Notes under the pieces: model-generated | The model's input: only the letters and a program-made list of their open reading frames with translations | What the model was told of the DNA's origin: nothing | Database searches by the model: none | Program-made: the position numbers and the translations under genes | In this document: positions 47,205 through 59,502 of the stretch, piece after piece | Position numbering within the stretch: the first letter of the stretch is position 1 | How the letters are laid out: each line of letters opens with the position of its first letter | Source: Perilla frutescens | Lineage: Eukaryota; Streptophyta; Magnoliopsida; Lamiales; Lamiaceae | NCBI GenBank assembly: GCA_026008535.1 | Contig: BRKX01000006.1 | Coordinates: 41,838,664 to 41,902,663 of the forward strand | DNA length: 64,000 nt | Direction: 5' to 3'

Positions 47205-48861
47205 TTAGCTTCTTCTTTTCTTGCTCGACTTACCTCTGTTCTGAACTTTCCTCTGAAAATAAAATCTCCCTTGAGTGTCCTGAGCTTTCTCCTGAAGCTG
47301 AACTTTCCTCTGAAGTTGATCCCAGAGGTTTCCAACATCGTTGATGCCATATTCTTCCCCCTTTTTGGCATCATCCAAAAGGGTTGACATATGAAGTGCA
47401 TGAGATGGAACCTGAATGCTTGGCATGAGTGTGAAAGTTGTGGCCAAATTATCATTGTATGCAGGCAAAGCAGGAGGGGTAGGCATCGGTGTTAATAGCC
47501 AATCATAGGCTTCTTTTGTGGACATTAGATCACCAAGATCTGGAAGAGTAGTGTGATATTGATCACGAAATTCCATAGTTGAGAAAAAAAATGAATAGCT
47601 CGTCATCGAAGGGGATTTGAATGTCTTCGAGAATCGATGTGGCTGAAGATTGAGTTGGCTCAGTATGTTGAAGAGAAGCCTTAGCTGGAACTGCAAACTG
47701 AATTTGTTTGATCATCGAATCTAGTATTTCTAGCAGTGGTGGCATGGAGGTTAGATGGTTCATCCAAGTTTTGCTCCAGTGACCTTCTTAAATCCAGAAA
47801 GATGGCCCTTTGGTTTGGATGAGATGAAGCATGGTCACTTCATCAACTTGAAATCTCCAAAGATATCATTGGAGATACCTCTTCAAATTTGAGAACAAAG
47901 GTGGTCTGATTCTTTCAAGAATCCTAAAATAATTGTTGAGCTGCCGATCGAGATATTGAGCTAATTTGACTTTAATAAAGTCTTGGCAGTAGGAGTTGGA
48001 GAGATTGGAACTGGCTGGAATAGTTGACTGATCACTCGACTGAGTGATTTGCTTGGTATCAAGCATTGGACGCTTCTCTTTGTTGTTGTAGTTTGAAGAT
48101 TTTAGACCAGGTTTCCTTGAAGGGAAGATGGTTGGAAGCATGTGTCTCTGGCAGATTGCTTCACCATATGGAATATAGTTCTGTATTTGATCTTGAATAA
48201 TGTAACTGACTTGGTTTGCAAAACTGACCAGTTCTTTGAAGGTCATTATTTTATGAACAAATCCAGCTCGCTGAATATTGAATCTTAGTTGGGCAAGAAT
48301 AAAGGATGCCTAGTCTACCTTTCACCTATAGTATAGAACAACCATTAGATGTGACTTTACATTCGAGAAGTTTATTAGTTCGAAGTCATCGTGCAAGATG
48401 TGAACCACGATGTCCATGAGTTGAATGAACTCGAGCTTCAGGCTGTCCTTCAGGCAATGAGAGAAGTCTTGATGTTCAACATTCGGAGCTTTCCAAGCTT
48501 CAAGATTATGTTTGCAGGGAAGATCTAGATCATCTACTCGTGGGCCTTCACTGAAAAGGAGAAATAAGTATGTCATTGTGTCCTTGGTGATAGAGATGAC
48601 TTGGTTTTGGATAACCAAGATGATATTTTCTCCAATGATTTCAGCTTTGTATTAGAACTCGATGACTTGCTCGGGTAGATATTTTTGTGGCATTATTTCA
48701 AAAAAAGGTAGGAGGCCGGTTGCTTCTATTGCATGAGCGAGCTTATTGTAACATTCTGGAACCATACGTGCTCGTAGAAGCTCTATATCTAAGAATTTTT
48801 CTTTCTTCAGCTTGTCAATGAGAAGTTGTATGTTTAACTCATGAAATGGCGGTTTCTCCAT
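47205..48861 (-). pseudogene. ORF C homologue of the minus-strand family 1 copy
   Basis: Homologous along its length to ORF C at 28103. It starts MEKPPF at 48861, three bases after TTGCAG. ATGLLPF and EQVIEF near 48700 match TGLLPF and AEFYYN of C; ending in a basic KSSKKRRS. The frame is broken by stops (for example at 48652 and 48322) and by a frameshift near 47600 in a run of A. The DDAKKGEE segment shared with C overlaps a polypurine tract in both copies. Confidence 0.8.
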
Positions 48862-48907
48862 TTTCTGCAAGGATGAGTTTGAATAAGAGAGGTGTTTAGA
48901 TTGAAGA

Positions 48908-49964
48908 TGTTAGAATTTGTTGCCTGAATTTCAGATGTAAATTGCAAAGTTAAATGAAATGTTAAAGCTAGTGCTACCACATTGCTTTCAACATGCAGCG
49001 GAAACGTAAATAGGACTTTGCACAAGATAAATTTTAAATTACACTCCTTACGGTGTGTGATTACCTCAAGGCGAAATTCACTATTACAAGTGAAATACAA
49101 AATCAATGTTGATGTTGTCTCGGTTCACTACCTTGACAACACTTCATAAAACATATAGAAGACTATCCTAGCTTCACTCACTCGAATAATCACTCAAAAT
49201 CAAACCTATCTAAAGACATAGATAGATTACAACAATTCACTATAAACCCTAGACTTCTCAAAGTTGACTATCTAACCTACACACACAACTGGAATGAAAG
49301 TCTCTAGCTGATTGGAATGCTACACATATGTCGAGAAAGATGTCTTAGACTTTAGAGATGACACTAGATGCAAGATTCAGAGCTTCTCACAAACCACGGT
49401 GATAACCTGCTTGCATAAAATGATTTAAGCTCTAAGGAGACCTTAAATACTTCCTCCATCTTGTATTGGCAGTTTCCTGACGATCTTAGAAGACTTGGAC
49501 TTGAATCAACCGCCTTTCACTACCCATTGTTGGAGTGGACTTGAGATAACTGTCTTCTGCCTTGCGTGGCACACATTCTTCAACATCGTGTAATAGTAGC
49601 GGTTACTCCAGCGACCCACGTTCACCTGCAGTGGTTAGTGTTTAATGGAGAGTGGGAACATCACGTCCCCTACAAATTCAGAATAGATTTTAAACAAGTC
49701 AAAATCAAACATTATCCACATTTTAATTCAAAATAAAATATCTAATAAATCCCTAAATATGTGGAAATCAAAATGTGATAAATATCACAATATATTCATA
49801 TTAATTTAAAATAAATTAATCCAAAATACTAGGAAAGGATAAGATTAATGTTCCGAGTGTTATACTCGATGTGACGAGAATGACAGAACAACATTAGATA
49901 CAACATGGATTGCGATGTTATCAAACAAAGTGATAACATCATCTGGAACATGTCATACTCAATA
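48908..49964 (-). mobile_element. Solo LTR of family 3
   Basis: The 1,057-bp insertion is flanked by the duplication GAAGA (48903-48907 and 49965-49969). On the minus strand it reads TATTGAGTATGAC...TTCTAACA, matching the family-3 LTR at 50021-51086 with TG mutated to TA at the start. It is inserted in the ORF C leader, about 42 bp upstream of the acceptor-like site. Confidence 0.93.
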
Positions 49965-50020
49965 GAAGAGATTATAAAAGATGAGAGATATGGTAATAAA
50001 GAGATGAAAGTTTTGGAAGT

Positions 50021-51086
50021 TGTTGAGTATGACGTGTTCCAGATGATGTTATCACTTTGTTTGATAACATCGCAATCAATATCGTATCTAATGTTGTTCC
50101 ATCATTCTCATCACATCGAGTATAACACTCGGAACATTAATCTTATCCTTTCCTACTATGTTGGATTAATTTATTTTAAATTAATCTAAATATATTCTGA
50201 TATTTATCACAGTTTGATTTCCACGTATTTAGGGATTTATTAGATATTTTATTCTGATTAAAAATGTGGATAATGTTTGATTTTGACTTGTTCAAAATCT
50301 GTTCCGCATTTGTAGGGGACATGATGTTCCCACTCTCCATTAAATACTAACCGCTGCAGGTGAACGTGGGTCGCTGGAGTAACTACTACTATTGCACGAT
50401 GTTGAAGAAGGTGTGCCACGCAATGCAGAAGACGGTTATCTCAAGTTCACTCTAGTAATGGGTAGTGAAATGCGGTTGATTCAAGTCTAAGTCTTCTAGG
50501 ATCGTGAGGGAACTGCCAATACAAGATGGATGAAGTATTTAAGGTCTCCTTAGACCTTAAAATCATTTTATGCAAGCAGGTTATCACCGTGGTTTGTGAG
50601 AAGCTCTGAACCTTACATCTAGTGTCGTCTCGAAAGTCCAAGACATCTTCCTCGACATTTACCTAGCGTCCCAATCAGCTGGAGACTTTCATTCCAGTTG
50701 TGTGTGTAGGTTAGATAGTCAACTTTGAGAAGTCTAGGATTTAGAATGACTTGTTATAATCTATCTATGTGTTTAGATAGGTTTGTTTGAGTGATTATTC
50801 GAGTGAGTGAAGCTAGGATAGTCCTCTGTATGTTTTATGCAGTGTTGTCAAGGGAGTGAACCGAGACAACATCAGCATTGTTTTTATATTTCATTTGTGA
50901 TAGTGAATTTCACCTTGAGGCAATCACACACTGTAAGAAGTGTGATTTAAAATTTATTTTGTGCAAAGTTTCGTTTACGTTTGTGCTGCATGTTGAAGAC
51001 AATGTGATAACACTCGCTTCAACATTTCATTTAACTTTGAAATTTACATCCGAAATTCACATTGTTTCAGGCAACAAATTCTAACA
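50021..51086 (+). repeat. 5' LTR of family 3
   Basis: 1,066 bp from TGTTGAG to TTCTAACA. It forms a large inverted repeat with the solo LTR at 48908-49964, separated by 56 bp. Confidence 0.92.
50045..50071. repeat. Hairpin near the start of the family 3 LTR
   Basis: GATGTTATCA and TGATAACATC form a perfect 10-bp stem around a 7-base loop. The same hairpin is present in the solo LTR and in the 3' stump. Confidence 0.8.
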
Positions 51087-51088
51087 AA

Positions 51089-51100
51089 TGGCATCACGAG
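51089..51100 (+). promoter_or_regulatory. Possible degenerate primer binding site
   Basis: TGGCATCACGAG, two bases after the LTR, resembles TGGTATCAGAGC of copia elements in its first eight bases. Confidence 0.4.
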
Positions 51101-51150
51101 ATGGTACTTCACACACTAAGTACTCGATCCGGTGTTGCTTGAAATCCGTG

Positions 51151-52959
51151 ATGGATATTCAGATTAATCAATGTCGTCCTCCTGCTCTAGACAGCAATGG
51201 TGGCAACTATGTCATGTGGAAATCTCGAATGAAGATTTACGTCAAATCTATCGATGAAAGAACATGGATGCCAGTTATTGAAGAATGGAGCCCTCCTAGG
51301 ATGGAAGGGCCAAATGGAGATTTTATGTTAACTCTAGAATCTCAATGGACAAATGATTAAAGAATAATCTCAAATTTTAATGCTCGCACTCTGAATGTGA
51401 TTTTTGTTTCAGTCGATGTTCCATGCTTCAAGATGATTTGCAATTGTGTTACTGCATATCAGGCATGGATCATTCTTCAGGAATATTGTGAAAGGTCTGC
51501 CAGTGTAAAGAAGACCAAACTGAGGTTACTTACATCAAAATTTGAAAATTTATGTATGTTTGAAGATGAAACTATTTCATCTTATGTTGAAAAATTATGT
51601 GAGATCTCAAATCAATCGACTGCTCTTGGGAGTCCAATCTCCAATGAGAACATGGTTAGGAAGTTGCTTCAAACTCTCCCAGAAAGATTTAATATGAAAA
51701 TTTCTGCAATTGAAGAAGCACATGATGTGGGAACCATGAGTTTGAGTGAAGCAGTCAGCATCTTACTAACGTTTGAGATGAACCTACAAAATCAGAAGAC
51801 AAACTCAACTTCAAGGGGAATTGCTCTCCAAACAACAACTGTGTCATCTGATGTTCATGATAATGTTGACAGTCTTCAAGAAATCAACGAGGAAGAGAAT
51901 CTAAGTGTTGCACTCTTGACAAAGAAGTTCAACTCACTGGTTCGGTCCATGAAGAAAAGCCCCCCAAACATCAAACCTCGATGGCTGTTTGACTCTCCAT
52001 TCTCATGAACATCAAACTCTGAAAGATCAAATGTTAAGAAGGAAGTTGCTAACACTAGGAAAGACATTGATTCAGTTCAATGTAGAACATGTTCTTGATT
52101 TGGTCATTACTCCAATGAATGCCCAACAGCACGAAGAAAATAAAGATATAATTTCAATGTTGTTCTCAGTGATGAGTCTGATGCTGAAAATGATTCAAAT
52201 CAGAGAGTGTTGTTCATCAATGTCATGGAGAAAGATGACCAGATTATTGATGCCCTGAACAATATTGATGAACTTGACGAACTGGACATTGAAGAATGTG
52301 AAATTGAAGATGAAGTTCTCCCAAATGTTGAAGATAAAGCCACTAAGATCTATCCCAATACTACTAATTGGTATGAAATGACTCTACTGGATGAGTTTAA
52401 TCATACTTCCGAGATCAGAGAGGTTGATCCACAGGAAGAACGCCCCACTGGCTCTCTTGAAGAGCTCAATGATGTTGTGAATGAAGTCTGCATTCAATGG
52501 ACAACTTAATCAAAAGAATTAAGATTTCTTATGGAAGAAAATCAGCTTCTTAGAGAGAAGGTTGTAGGTCTGGAAATTAGACTCACTAGGAGTGATGCTG
52601 AAATCACCAAACTAAAGAAGGAAGTAGAGAGCACCTCAAGAACCTTTCAGAAATGGAATCAAGGAATGAATGTCCTAAATGAAGCCTTAACATTAGGACA
52701 GACAGACAGGGCTGAACTGGGATTCTCAAACAAAACTTCAATGTCTTCCTCAAACAACAATGTTGTGAAATTTGTGAAAGAAAACAACCCAAACACGTCG
52801 ACAGTGAGCAATTTTGAAGATGATGATCAGAAGCAATATAAAGGCTCAAAGGTGTGAAAATATGTGTGCCATTACTGTCAGGAGCCTGGACATATCAAAC
52901 CACATTGCTTCAAGTTTCACGATGATGTTGCAACCGGGAGAACAACATCAGGGACCACA
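51151..52959 (+). pseudogene. Family 3 gag
   Basis: I choose ATG 51151 (MDIQINQCRPP); an in-frame ATG at 51088 overlaps the primer-site region. A copia gag domain (GGNYVMWKSRM, then AWIILQEYCE) spans 51200-51800. Two CCHC knuckles are in the same frame: 52081-52122 (with a TGA at 52096) and 52867-52908 (CHYCQEPGHIKPHC). A coiled-coil-like stretch lies between them at 52531-52640. Stops lie at 51358, 52006 and later. Approximate end only. Confidence 0.8.
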
Positions 52960-53046
52960 TCAAAGAACAAGAATCTGATGAAGTCCAAAAAAATGAAGGT
53001 TACAATGTTACATGCAATGTTGTGTACACATCACTGAAGGCTAACA

Positions 53047-56000
53047 TTGTCGGAACATGGTACTTCGACAGTGGATATGACTAGTAATAAGGAGTTTCTT
53101 GAAGAATATACCACTACAAACAAAGGCGAAGTCAGCTACGGAGGAGGAGCTCAAGGAAACATTGTCGGAGAAGGTACATTGAATGTCAAACATTTTCCTA
53201 AGCTTCAGAATGTCCTACATGTTGAAGGACTGACGGCTAATTTGATCAGTATTAATCAACTTTGTGACGATGGTATGCATGTCAAGTTGGATAAAAATAC
53301 TTGTGAAGTGTTTGACAAACATGACAAATGCATAATGTTTGGTAGCCGTGCATCTGACAATTACTACTATGCTGACAAAGATGAAACCTGCAACGTGACT
53401 GTAAATGATGAAACAAAGTTGATTCATCAAAAACTCTGTTATGTGAGCATGGTAAATTTGGAAAAGTTGATTTTGTCTGATGCTGTTTGTAGCCTCCCGA
53501 AACTGAATGTTGATCACGATGTTTTATGTGGTGCTTGCCAAAAGGGAAAACAAAGCATAATTTCTCACAAAAGCCTGGGTGGTTGTCAAACAACAAGATG
53601 TTTTCAACTCTTACACATGGACATCGTGGGACCAGTCGATACAAAAAGTATGAGTGGTAAGAGTTTCATCATTGTCATTGTTGATGATTTCTCAAGGTAT
53701 ACTTGGGTTTAATTTCTGCAAGAAAAATCTGACACTTTCAAGGTCTTTAAAAGATTCTACCGCACAATGTCTGTAATTTGATACCAACATTGCACGTGTA
53801 AGAACATATCATAGAAGAGAATTTGAGAATGCTGCATTTGATGATTTTTATGAAAGGAAAGGAATACTCCATGAGTATTCAGCTCCCAAAACTCCACAAC
53901 AAAACGGAGTAGTGGAAAGAAAGAATCGAACTCTGCAGGAAATGTCTTGTGCAATGTTACAGGCCAAAGGGATTTCAAAGAAGCTATGGGCTGAAGCTGT
54001 TAACATAGCGTGTCACATCAAAAACAGAGTCTATCTTCGACTAGGAAGAAAGGAGACTCCGTATGAACTTCTAAGAGAGAGAAAGTCAAATCTCAAATAT
54101 TTTCATGTGTTTAGATGTGTCTGTTACATCCTGAATGACAGAGATCACCATGGAAAGTTTGACTCTAAGAGTGACAAAGGATTGTTCTTGGGATATGCTC
54201 AAAATAGCAGAGCATATCGGGTTCTTAATCTAAGAACTAAGGCCATACAAGAATCTGTCAATGTTGTGTTTGATGATCTTGCAGGCCTGGCAACAAGAAC
54301 TCAAGAAGATGATGTGTCATTTCTATTACATAAACCAGATGTTGCCGAAAAGGAGTACAGTAATACTGACAAAAGTCCTATGAAAAGTTCTAATGTCAAA
54401 TCCAATGTTTTTCTCCTTCAGTGAAGGAATTAACATCACCTCAGACACCAGATTTAGACTCCTCATCTGAAAGCGATGATAAACAACTTCCACTGGCTCA
54501 GTATGAAGACGTGATCCTCCAATGAGAATCAAAAGATATCACCCAAATTCCCAAGTCATCGGTGATGGATCTTAAGGGGTCAAAACCAGAACAAAGAGCT
54601 CAGCCAATGTTGCTAAATTGGTCAAACAGGTTTGCATGTCAATGGTTATTAACCTTGTGTCCATATCATGCTTTCTCTCGAATGTTGAACCTAAAAATGT
54701 CAAGAAAGCACTAAAAGATGAATTTTGGGTAGAAGCAATGCATGATGAGTTGATTCAGTTTGTTCGAAATAATGTGTGGGAATTGGTTCCAAGGCCTGAA
54801 AATAAAAATGTTATTGGAACTAAATAGATTTTTAAGAACAAGACTGATGAGTCTGATAATGTGGTCAGAAACAAAGCCAGGCTAGTGGCTCAAGGATATA
54901 CACAAGTAGAAGGAATAGACTATGATAAAATATTCGCTCCTGTTGCTAGAATAGAGTATATCTGCCTCCTACTTTCCATTGCTTGCCACATTGGGTTTAC
55001 ATTGTATCAAATGGTTGTCAAAAGCACCTTTCTAAATGCCATTTTGATTGGTGTGCTGAAATTACACAAGGCCTTGTATAGGCTTAAACAAGCTCCTAGA
55101 GCTTGGTATGCTTGACTTACGGAGTTTTTGATTGACTTTGGTTTTTCAAGATTCGTGGTTGATAAAACATTGTTTATCAAAAGGATTCACAAACACATTA
55201 CTGTTACACAAATCTATGTTGATGATATTGTGTTTGGATCCACTTGTTCTAATCTCCTTAGTGAGTTTATTGATGCAATGTGCAGCACATTTGAGATGAG
55301 CATGGTCGGCGAATTGGCCTACTTTCTTGGTCTCCAAATCAAGCAAGATTAAGATAGGATTTTTATATCCCAAAGTAAGTATGCCAAAAATCTGATCAAG
55401 CGCTTTGGACTTGAAGCTGCAAAGCCAATGAAAACACCAATAGGATCCTCTGAAAAATTGAGCAAAGACGATGTTGGAGTTAATGTTGATCCAACAATGT
55501 ACAGAGGAATGATCAGAAGCTGGCTCTACTTGATTGCCAGCAGACCTAATATCATGTTCAGTGTTGGAGTATGTGCTAGATACCAAGCTCAACCCAAGGA
55601 GTCTCACTTGAAGGCTGTCAAAAGAATAATTCAATATGTTGCTGGTACAGTTGACTTTGGAATCAGATATTGTAAAGATACCAACACCAGCCTTATTGGA
55701 TACAGTGATTCAGACTGGGCAGGCGATCTTGATGATAGAAAGAGCACAAGTGGTGGTTGCTTCTTTTTGGGGAGCAATATGGTTTCTTGGTCAAGCAAGA
55801 AATAAAATTGCATCTCCTTATCAACAGATGAATCTGAATATATTGCAGCTGCTAGTTGTTGTGCTCAGTTGGTGTGGCTGAACCAAATGTTGAAGGACTA
55901 TGGCATGACAAGCTCATCACTTACCTTGTTGTGTGATAATGCCAGTGCTATTGAAATTTCCAAGAACCCTGTTTAACATTCACGCACTAAGCATATCGAC

Positions 56001-56102
56001 ATTCGACATCACTTTATCAGAGACTTGGTGGAAAAGAAGATCATAAACATCAAATATATATCCACTGAGAATCAAACATCGGATATTTTTACCAACTCTT
56101 GA
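53047..56102 (+). pseudogene. Family 3 pol: protease, integrase, reverse transcriptase, RNase H
   Basis: The protease DSG motif is at 53067-53075 in a neighbouring frame (TWYFDSG). The integrase zinc region and core follow (CGACQKGKQ near 53530; LLHMDIVGPV near 53610; VVERKNRT near 53910). The reverse transcriptase runs from about 54690 with YVDDIVFGS near 55215. RNase H runs from about 55560 (SDSDWAGD near 55703) to a DIFT motif at 56085. A broken RKSTSGG block and stops or frameshifts (for example 53710, 55113, 55350, 55803) show that it is dead. Confidence 0.9.
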
Positions 56103-56809
56103 TTTTGAGAGAATTTCTGCCTTGGGAAAGTCTCTTGGAATGTGTTCTATTTAATTAGTTCTTTCTGTTTACTGATGTTGAACTAGATGTGAGTTCTTTC
56201 TATCAACATCAGTTGTTTATCATGTTTGTTCTTTATTTTAGTTATTTCTTTTAAGTATAGTTCAAGGCCTTCTTAATGAATTTATTGTGTTTCTGCCTTT
56301 TATTTAACAAAATCAGCTACTTGAAATTCTGTATTTGTGTTTGTGAATGAAATACTCATGAATCTATAAGGTGAATTATAGTTGGCTTTATTTCATTTAT
56401 TGTTTGTCTGTATTGTAGCTAATGTTGTGACCAAAATTGCAGAGAGACTATATACTTCAGAAAATATATGCCTAGAATTATATTTCTTTTTTGTGTGGTT
56501 TTCTTCTCTTTAGTTTTTAAAAAAAAACAGAAAATATTTTCGGGCCCACAAAGATTCACTTTTCTGAATTTTTGTGATAAGTTCTCGAATTGATAAGGCG
56601 TATCCCTATCCACTAGTTCCAAGTTATTTAAATATTTTTTAAACAAAAAGTGGGTGATGTGACAATTGGGAAGTTCCGATTTTTGAGGGTGAGAGCTATA
56701 TCGACTCATTTGTGGAAATATTTTTTATTTTTCTTATTCTCTATTTCTCGAAGCCTTTTCGTCTCCCACTCTTTGTCTCTTTTTTCTTCAAGCTTTTTGC
56801 AGAGTATCA
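56103..56809 (+). promoter_or_regulatory. Spacer and splice-acceptor-like leader of the family 3 accessory ORF
   Basis: AT-rich spacer with no ORF. Its last 80 bases are CT-rich and end in CTTTTTGCAG at 56793-56802, a strong 3' splice site consensus seven bases before the ATG at 56810, as before ORF C of family 1. Confidence 0.45.
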
Positions 56810-58743
56810 ATGACGGAACCCAAGGATCTCACTGCCATGTTTGAGATGATGAAACAAATGTTCAAGAAGACTATGGGCACCCCACCCTCTGCCTCTGGTC
56901 CTGCTAGAACATCAGCTATCACTCCCTCCGCCACATCAACTCCCGCAGTCACTGCAATAGCTGAACTCACTCCAGAAATACCAAAATCGGAGTCCGACAA
57001 ACCCTCATTTCCTCCAACAGAACATGCAAACATTGTCATAGATGAAGCCGAAGCTCCTGTCTCTACTTTGGTGTTAAACCCCACTCCACTCCAGCAAGTC
57101 AGTCTAGGTGAAGAAGAAAACCCTATTGATCCAGATCTAGGGTTACACACTAGAGCTTTAGCCGAGAAAAAGAAAAGTTCTCCTACCCGCAAGTCTAAAC
57201 GACTTCACGGCCAACAAGGGTCTGTCAAGGAAGAGGGCGGTGAGGGTTCAAGCAAAAAGACTAGGAGAACTCTGAAAATGGAGGAGAAACCAGTAAGGTC
57301 CCTAAAGGATGAGTTCGATGAAGAGGAGAATCCCCTGACATCTCTCCATATAAAGTTGTTGGTGATGTGGAAACCGATGTTGAACAGTAAGAGAAGCCTA
57401 TCTCTGCAATTCCAGCAGTCAATATTCCTGAAAAGCCTGCGTCTTCACAAGAGATGGTCTCATCTGGCACAGCCAAGGAGATAGTCTCTCCATATCCTAC
57501 TCATTCATCCGATGTCAAAGATAATGTTGATTTCTGGAGATTCTGAACCAGTCTATCCCCCAGATTCCCCGCACGATGTTTTGTCTGCTTACAGTAAGAT
57601 ATTCTTCTCCCAACATGCTAAAACACTTCATAAAACTGTTATTCTTCGCCCCACACGTGTCAAAAAACAAATTGATGTGCTTAGCTTTAAGAAGTATGGG
57701 ATGGATGTTTTCTTGAAAAAAAGGGGGTCTCTGAAAATCTATCACTGCATTATCTTCTTTTGAGCCTAATGTTATTGCTGAATTTTATGCGAATGTGTCT
57801 CTTGAGATGGGTGATAATTCTAAGAGCAAATTTAGGGAGGTTTATATGCGAGATAGAATCTATGTTTTTAATCCCATGCTGATCAACAAATTCTTAGCTC
57901 TGGGTAATGATTCTGATGTTATTAGCCTGGATTTAATTGATGATGTTGTAGGGACTGTTACTGGTGGTCTGGTGACTAAGTAGACTAACAAAATTTCCAC
58001 TTCTAAGCTCATATTTTTCTACTCTGTTTTACACAAATTGATTGTGTGTAATTGGTTACCCACCACCAACACTTCAGTCCTCACTGTTGATCAAGCCATC
58101 TTGCTCTTTAAACTTGGCACAAAAATCCCCTTCAATCTCGGAGAATACATTTTTAATTGCATGTTGAAATCGGCTGTAAAGAAAAACACCACCAGCATTT
58201 TACCATTTCCTTGTCTCATCCATGCCATCCTAGTTGACCAAGGTGTGAAGCCAAATAAGAAGAAGATAGTTACTAAAACTGTAACTATCTCTATCATCAA
58301 GCCCAAAGGGAATGAAGATCGTGTGATTGATCTCCCTTATACCTTCGGTCGAAGTTCAACAGCTGCTTCAAGGGATGTTGATTGATCTCCCTTATACCTT
58401 CGGTCGAAGTTCAACAGCTGCTTTAAGGGATGTTGGGCATGATGTTGTTGCAGATAGTGCTCTCTTCCCTCCTCTTTTAGAAGGCAATATCGCGAGTGCC
58501 TCCTCGCACTTAGTAAACGTGTCTATGCAGGTCTTAAATTCTTATATCTTGTAGATGGATTCGTTAATTAATCAAAGCACAGTTCTCACAAATGCCATGG
58601 TTGAGCTCCGTAATGCTCTTCGAGGAGTCCTTTCTACACAAAAAGGGGGAGTACCAGCTGGTGATGTTGCTAGTGATGATGGTGCTGACAGGGAGAATGG
58701 TGGAAAGTCTGTGGCTAAGGCAAAGAGGAAGAAGAAAATATGA
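56810..58743 (+). pseudogene. Family 3 accessory ORF
   Basis: Function unknown. ATG 56810 opens a Pro/Ser/Thr-rich, acidic N-terminal region, then a basic KSKRL and KKTRRT stretch near 57190-57270. A frameshift lies near 57350. The conserved domain spans about 57770-58260 with AEFYAN near 57780, a block ending NKFLAL near 57898, and NLGEYIFNC near 58136, matching families 1 and 2. A 55-bp tandem duplication at 58325-58434 shifts the frame. The C-terminal piece (58555-58743) ends in a basic AKAKRKKK tail that could be a nuclear signal. A purine tract overlaps its codons at 58641-58650. Confidence 0.75.
58325..58434 (+). repeat. 55-bp tandem duplication in the family 3 accessory ORF
   Basis: 58325-58379 is repeated at 58380-58434 with one visible difference. 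The unit is not a multiple of three, so it breaks the frame. Confidence 0.95.
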
Positions 58744-59352
58744 TATTTTCTTTATCAAAAATAATTTTATTTCATGTTTATGTATTGTGCTGGACACAAT
58801 TTTATTTTGGATGTGTTTACATCCTTGTTGGTTTTTTATGTACTAGACACTCATATTTTTTATTATTGGGTATCCATGGTTGGATATCCTTGGATATTTA
58901 TGTTTTAATCATCAGCATGGGTTGATGACTTTGCTATATAAATTATGTTCGCATATGTTAATGTGTGATGTTTTTATGATGAGAATGCTTTCAACATTGA
59001 TATTCTGTTTTTCACATAACTTATAGTCTGTGATGTTTTATGTTGGGAATGATCTCAACATTGTGATTGTTTTCGCATTTTTTTAAAAAAAATGTGTTGT
59101 TTACTATGTTGAGAATATTGTAAACATTATATCTGTACATGGGTAAATACCCACTAACCTTGTATATTATATATAGGGAATTATACCCACTAACTTTGTA
59201 ATTTTTTTACAGATAATAACTTAAGGGGGAGCAGACCTTAAGTGGGAGTTTTTGAACTCCAATATTTTTATTTTCGTATTCTGCTGTGGCTCTAATCATA
59301 TATATATTGAGCTTTATATTTTGTGCAGAAAGGATAAGCTTAAGGGGGAGAT
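58744..59352 (+). other. Spacer with polypurine tracts before the family 3 3' LTR
   Basis: AT-rich, no ORF supported. AAGGGGGA occurs at 59223-59231 and TAAGGGGGAGAT at 59341-59352, directly before the LTR stump. With 58641-58650 this gives three tracts, as expected for a Sirevirus. Confidence 0.65.
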
Positions 59353-59473
59353 TGTTGAGTATGACATGTTCTAGATGATGTTATCACTTTGTTTGATAAC
59401 ATCGCAATCAATGTCATATCTAATATTGTTCCGTCATTCTCATCACATCGAGTATAACACTGGAAACATTAAT
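59353..59473 (+). repeat. Truncated 3' LTR of family 3
   Basis: Only the first 121 bp of the LTR remain, from TGTTGAG to ACATTAAT. The next base starts family-1 sequence. Confidence 0.9.
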
Positions 59474-59502
59474 AGCTAAATATTTTCTATAGATTTGATA
59501 AT

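Larger units (their letters stand above)
50021..59473 (+). mobile_element. Family 3 Sirevirus, inserted in the minus-strand family 1 copy
   Basis: Order: complete 5' LTR, primer-site-like sequence, gag, pol with integrase before reverse transcriptase, one accessory ORF, multiple purine tracts, and a 121-bp stump of the 3' LTR. Both flanks are family-1 sequence. The 3' LTR is truncated, so the target duplication cannot be tested. Confidence 0.88.
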
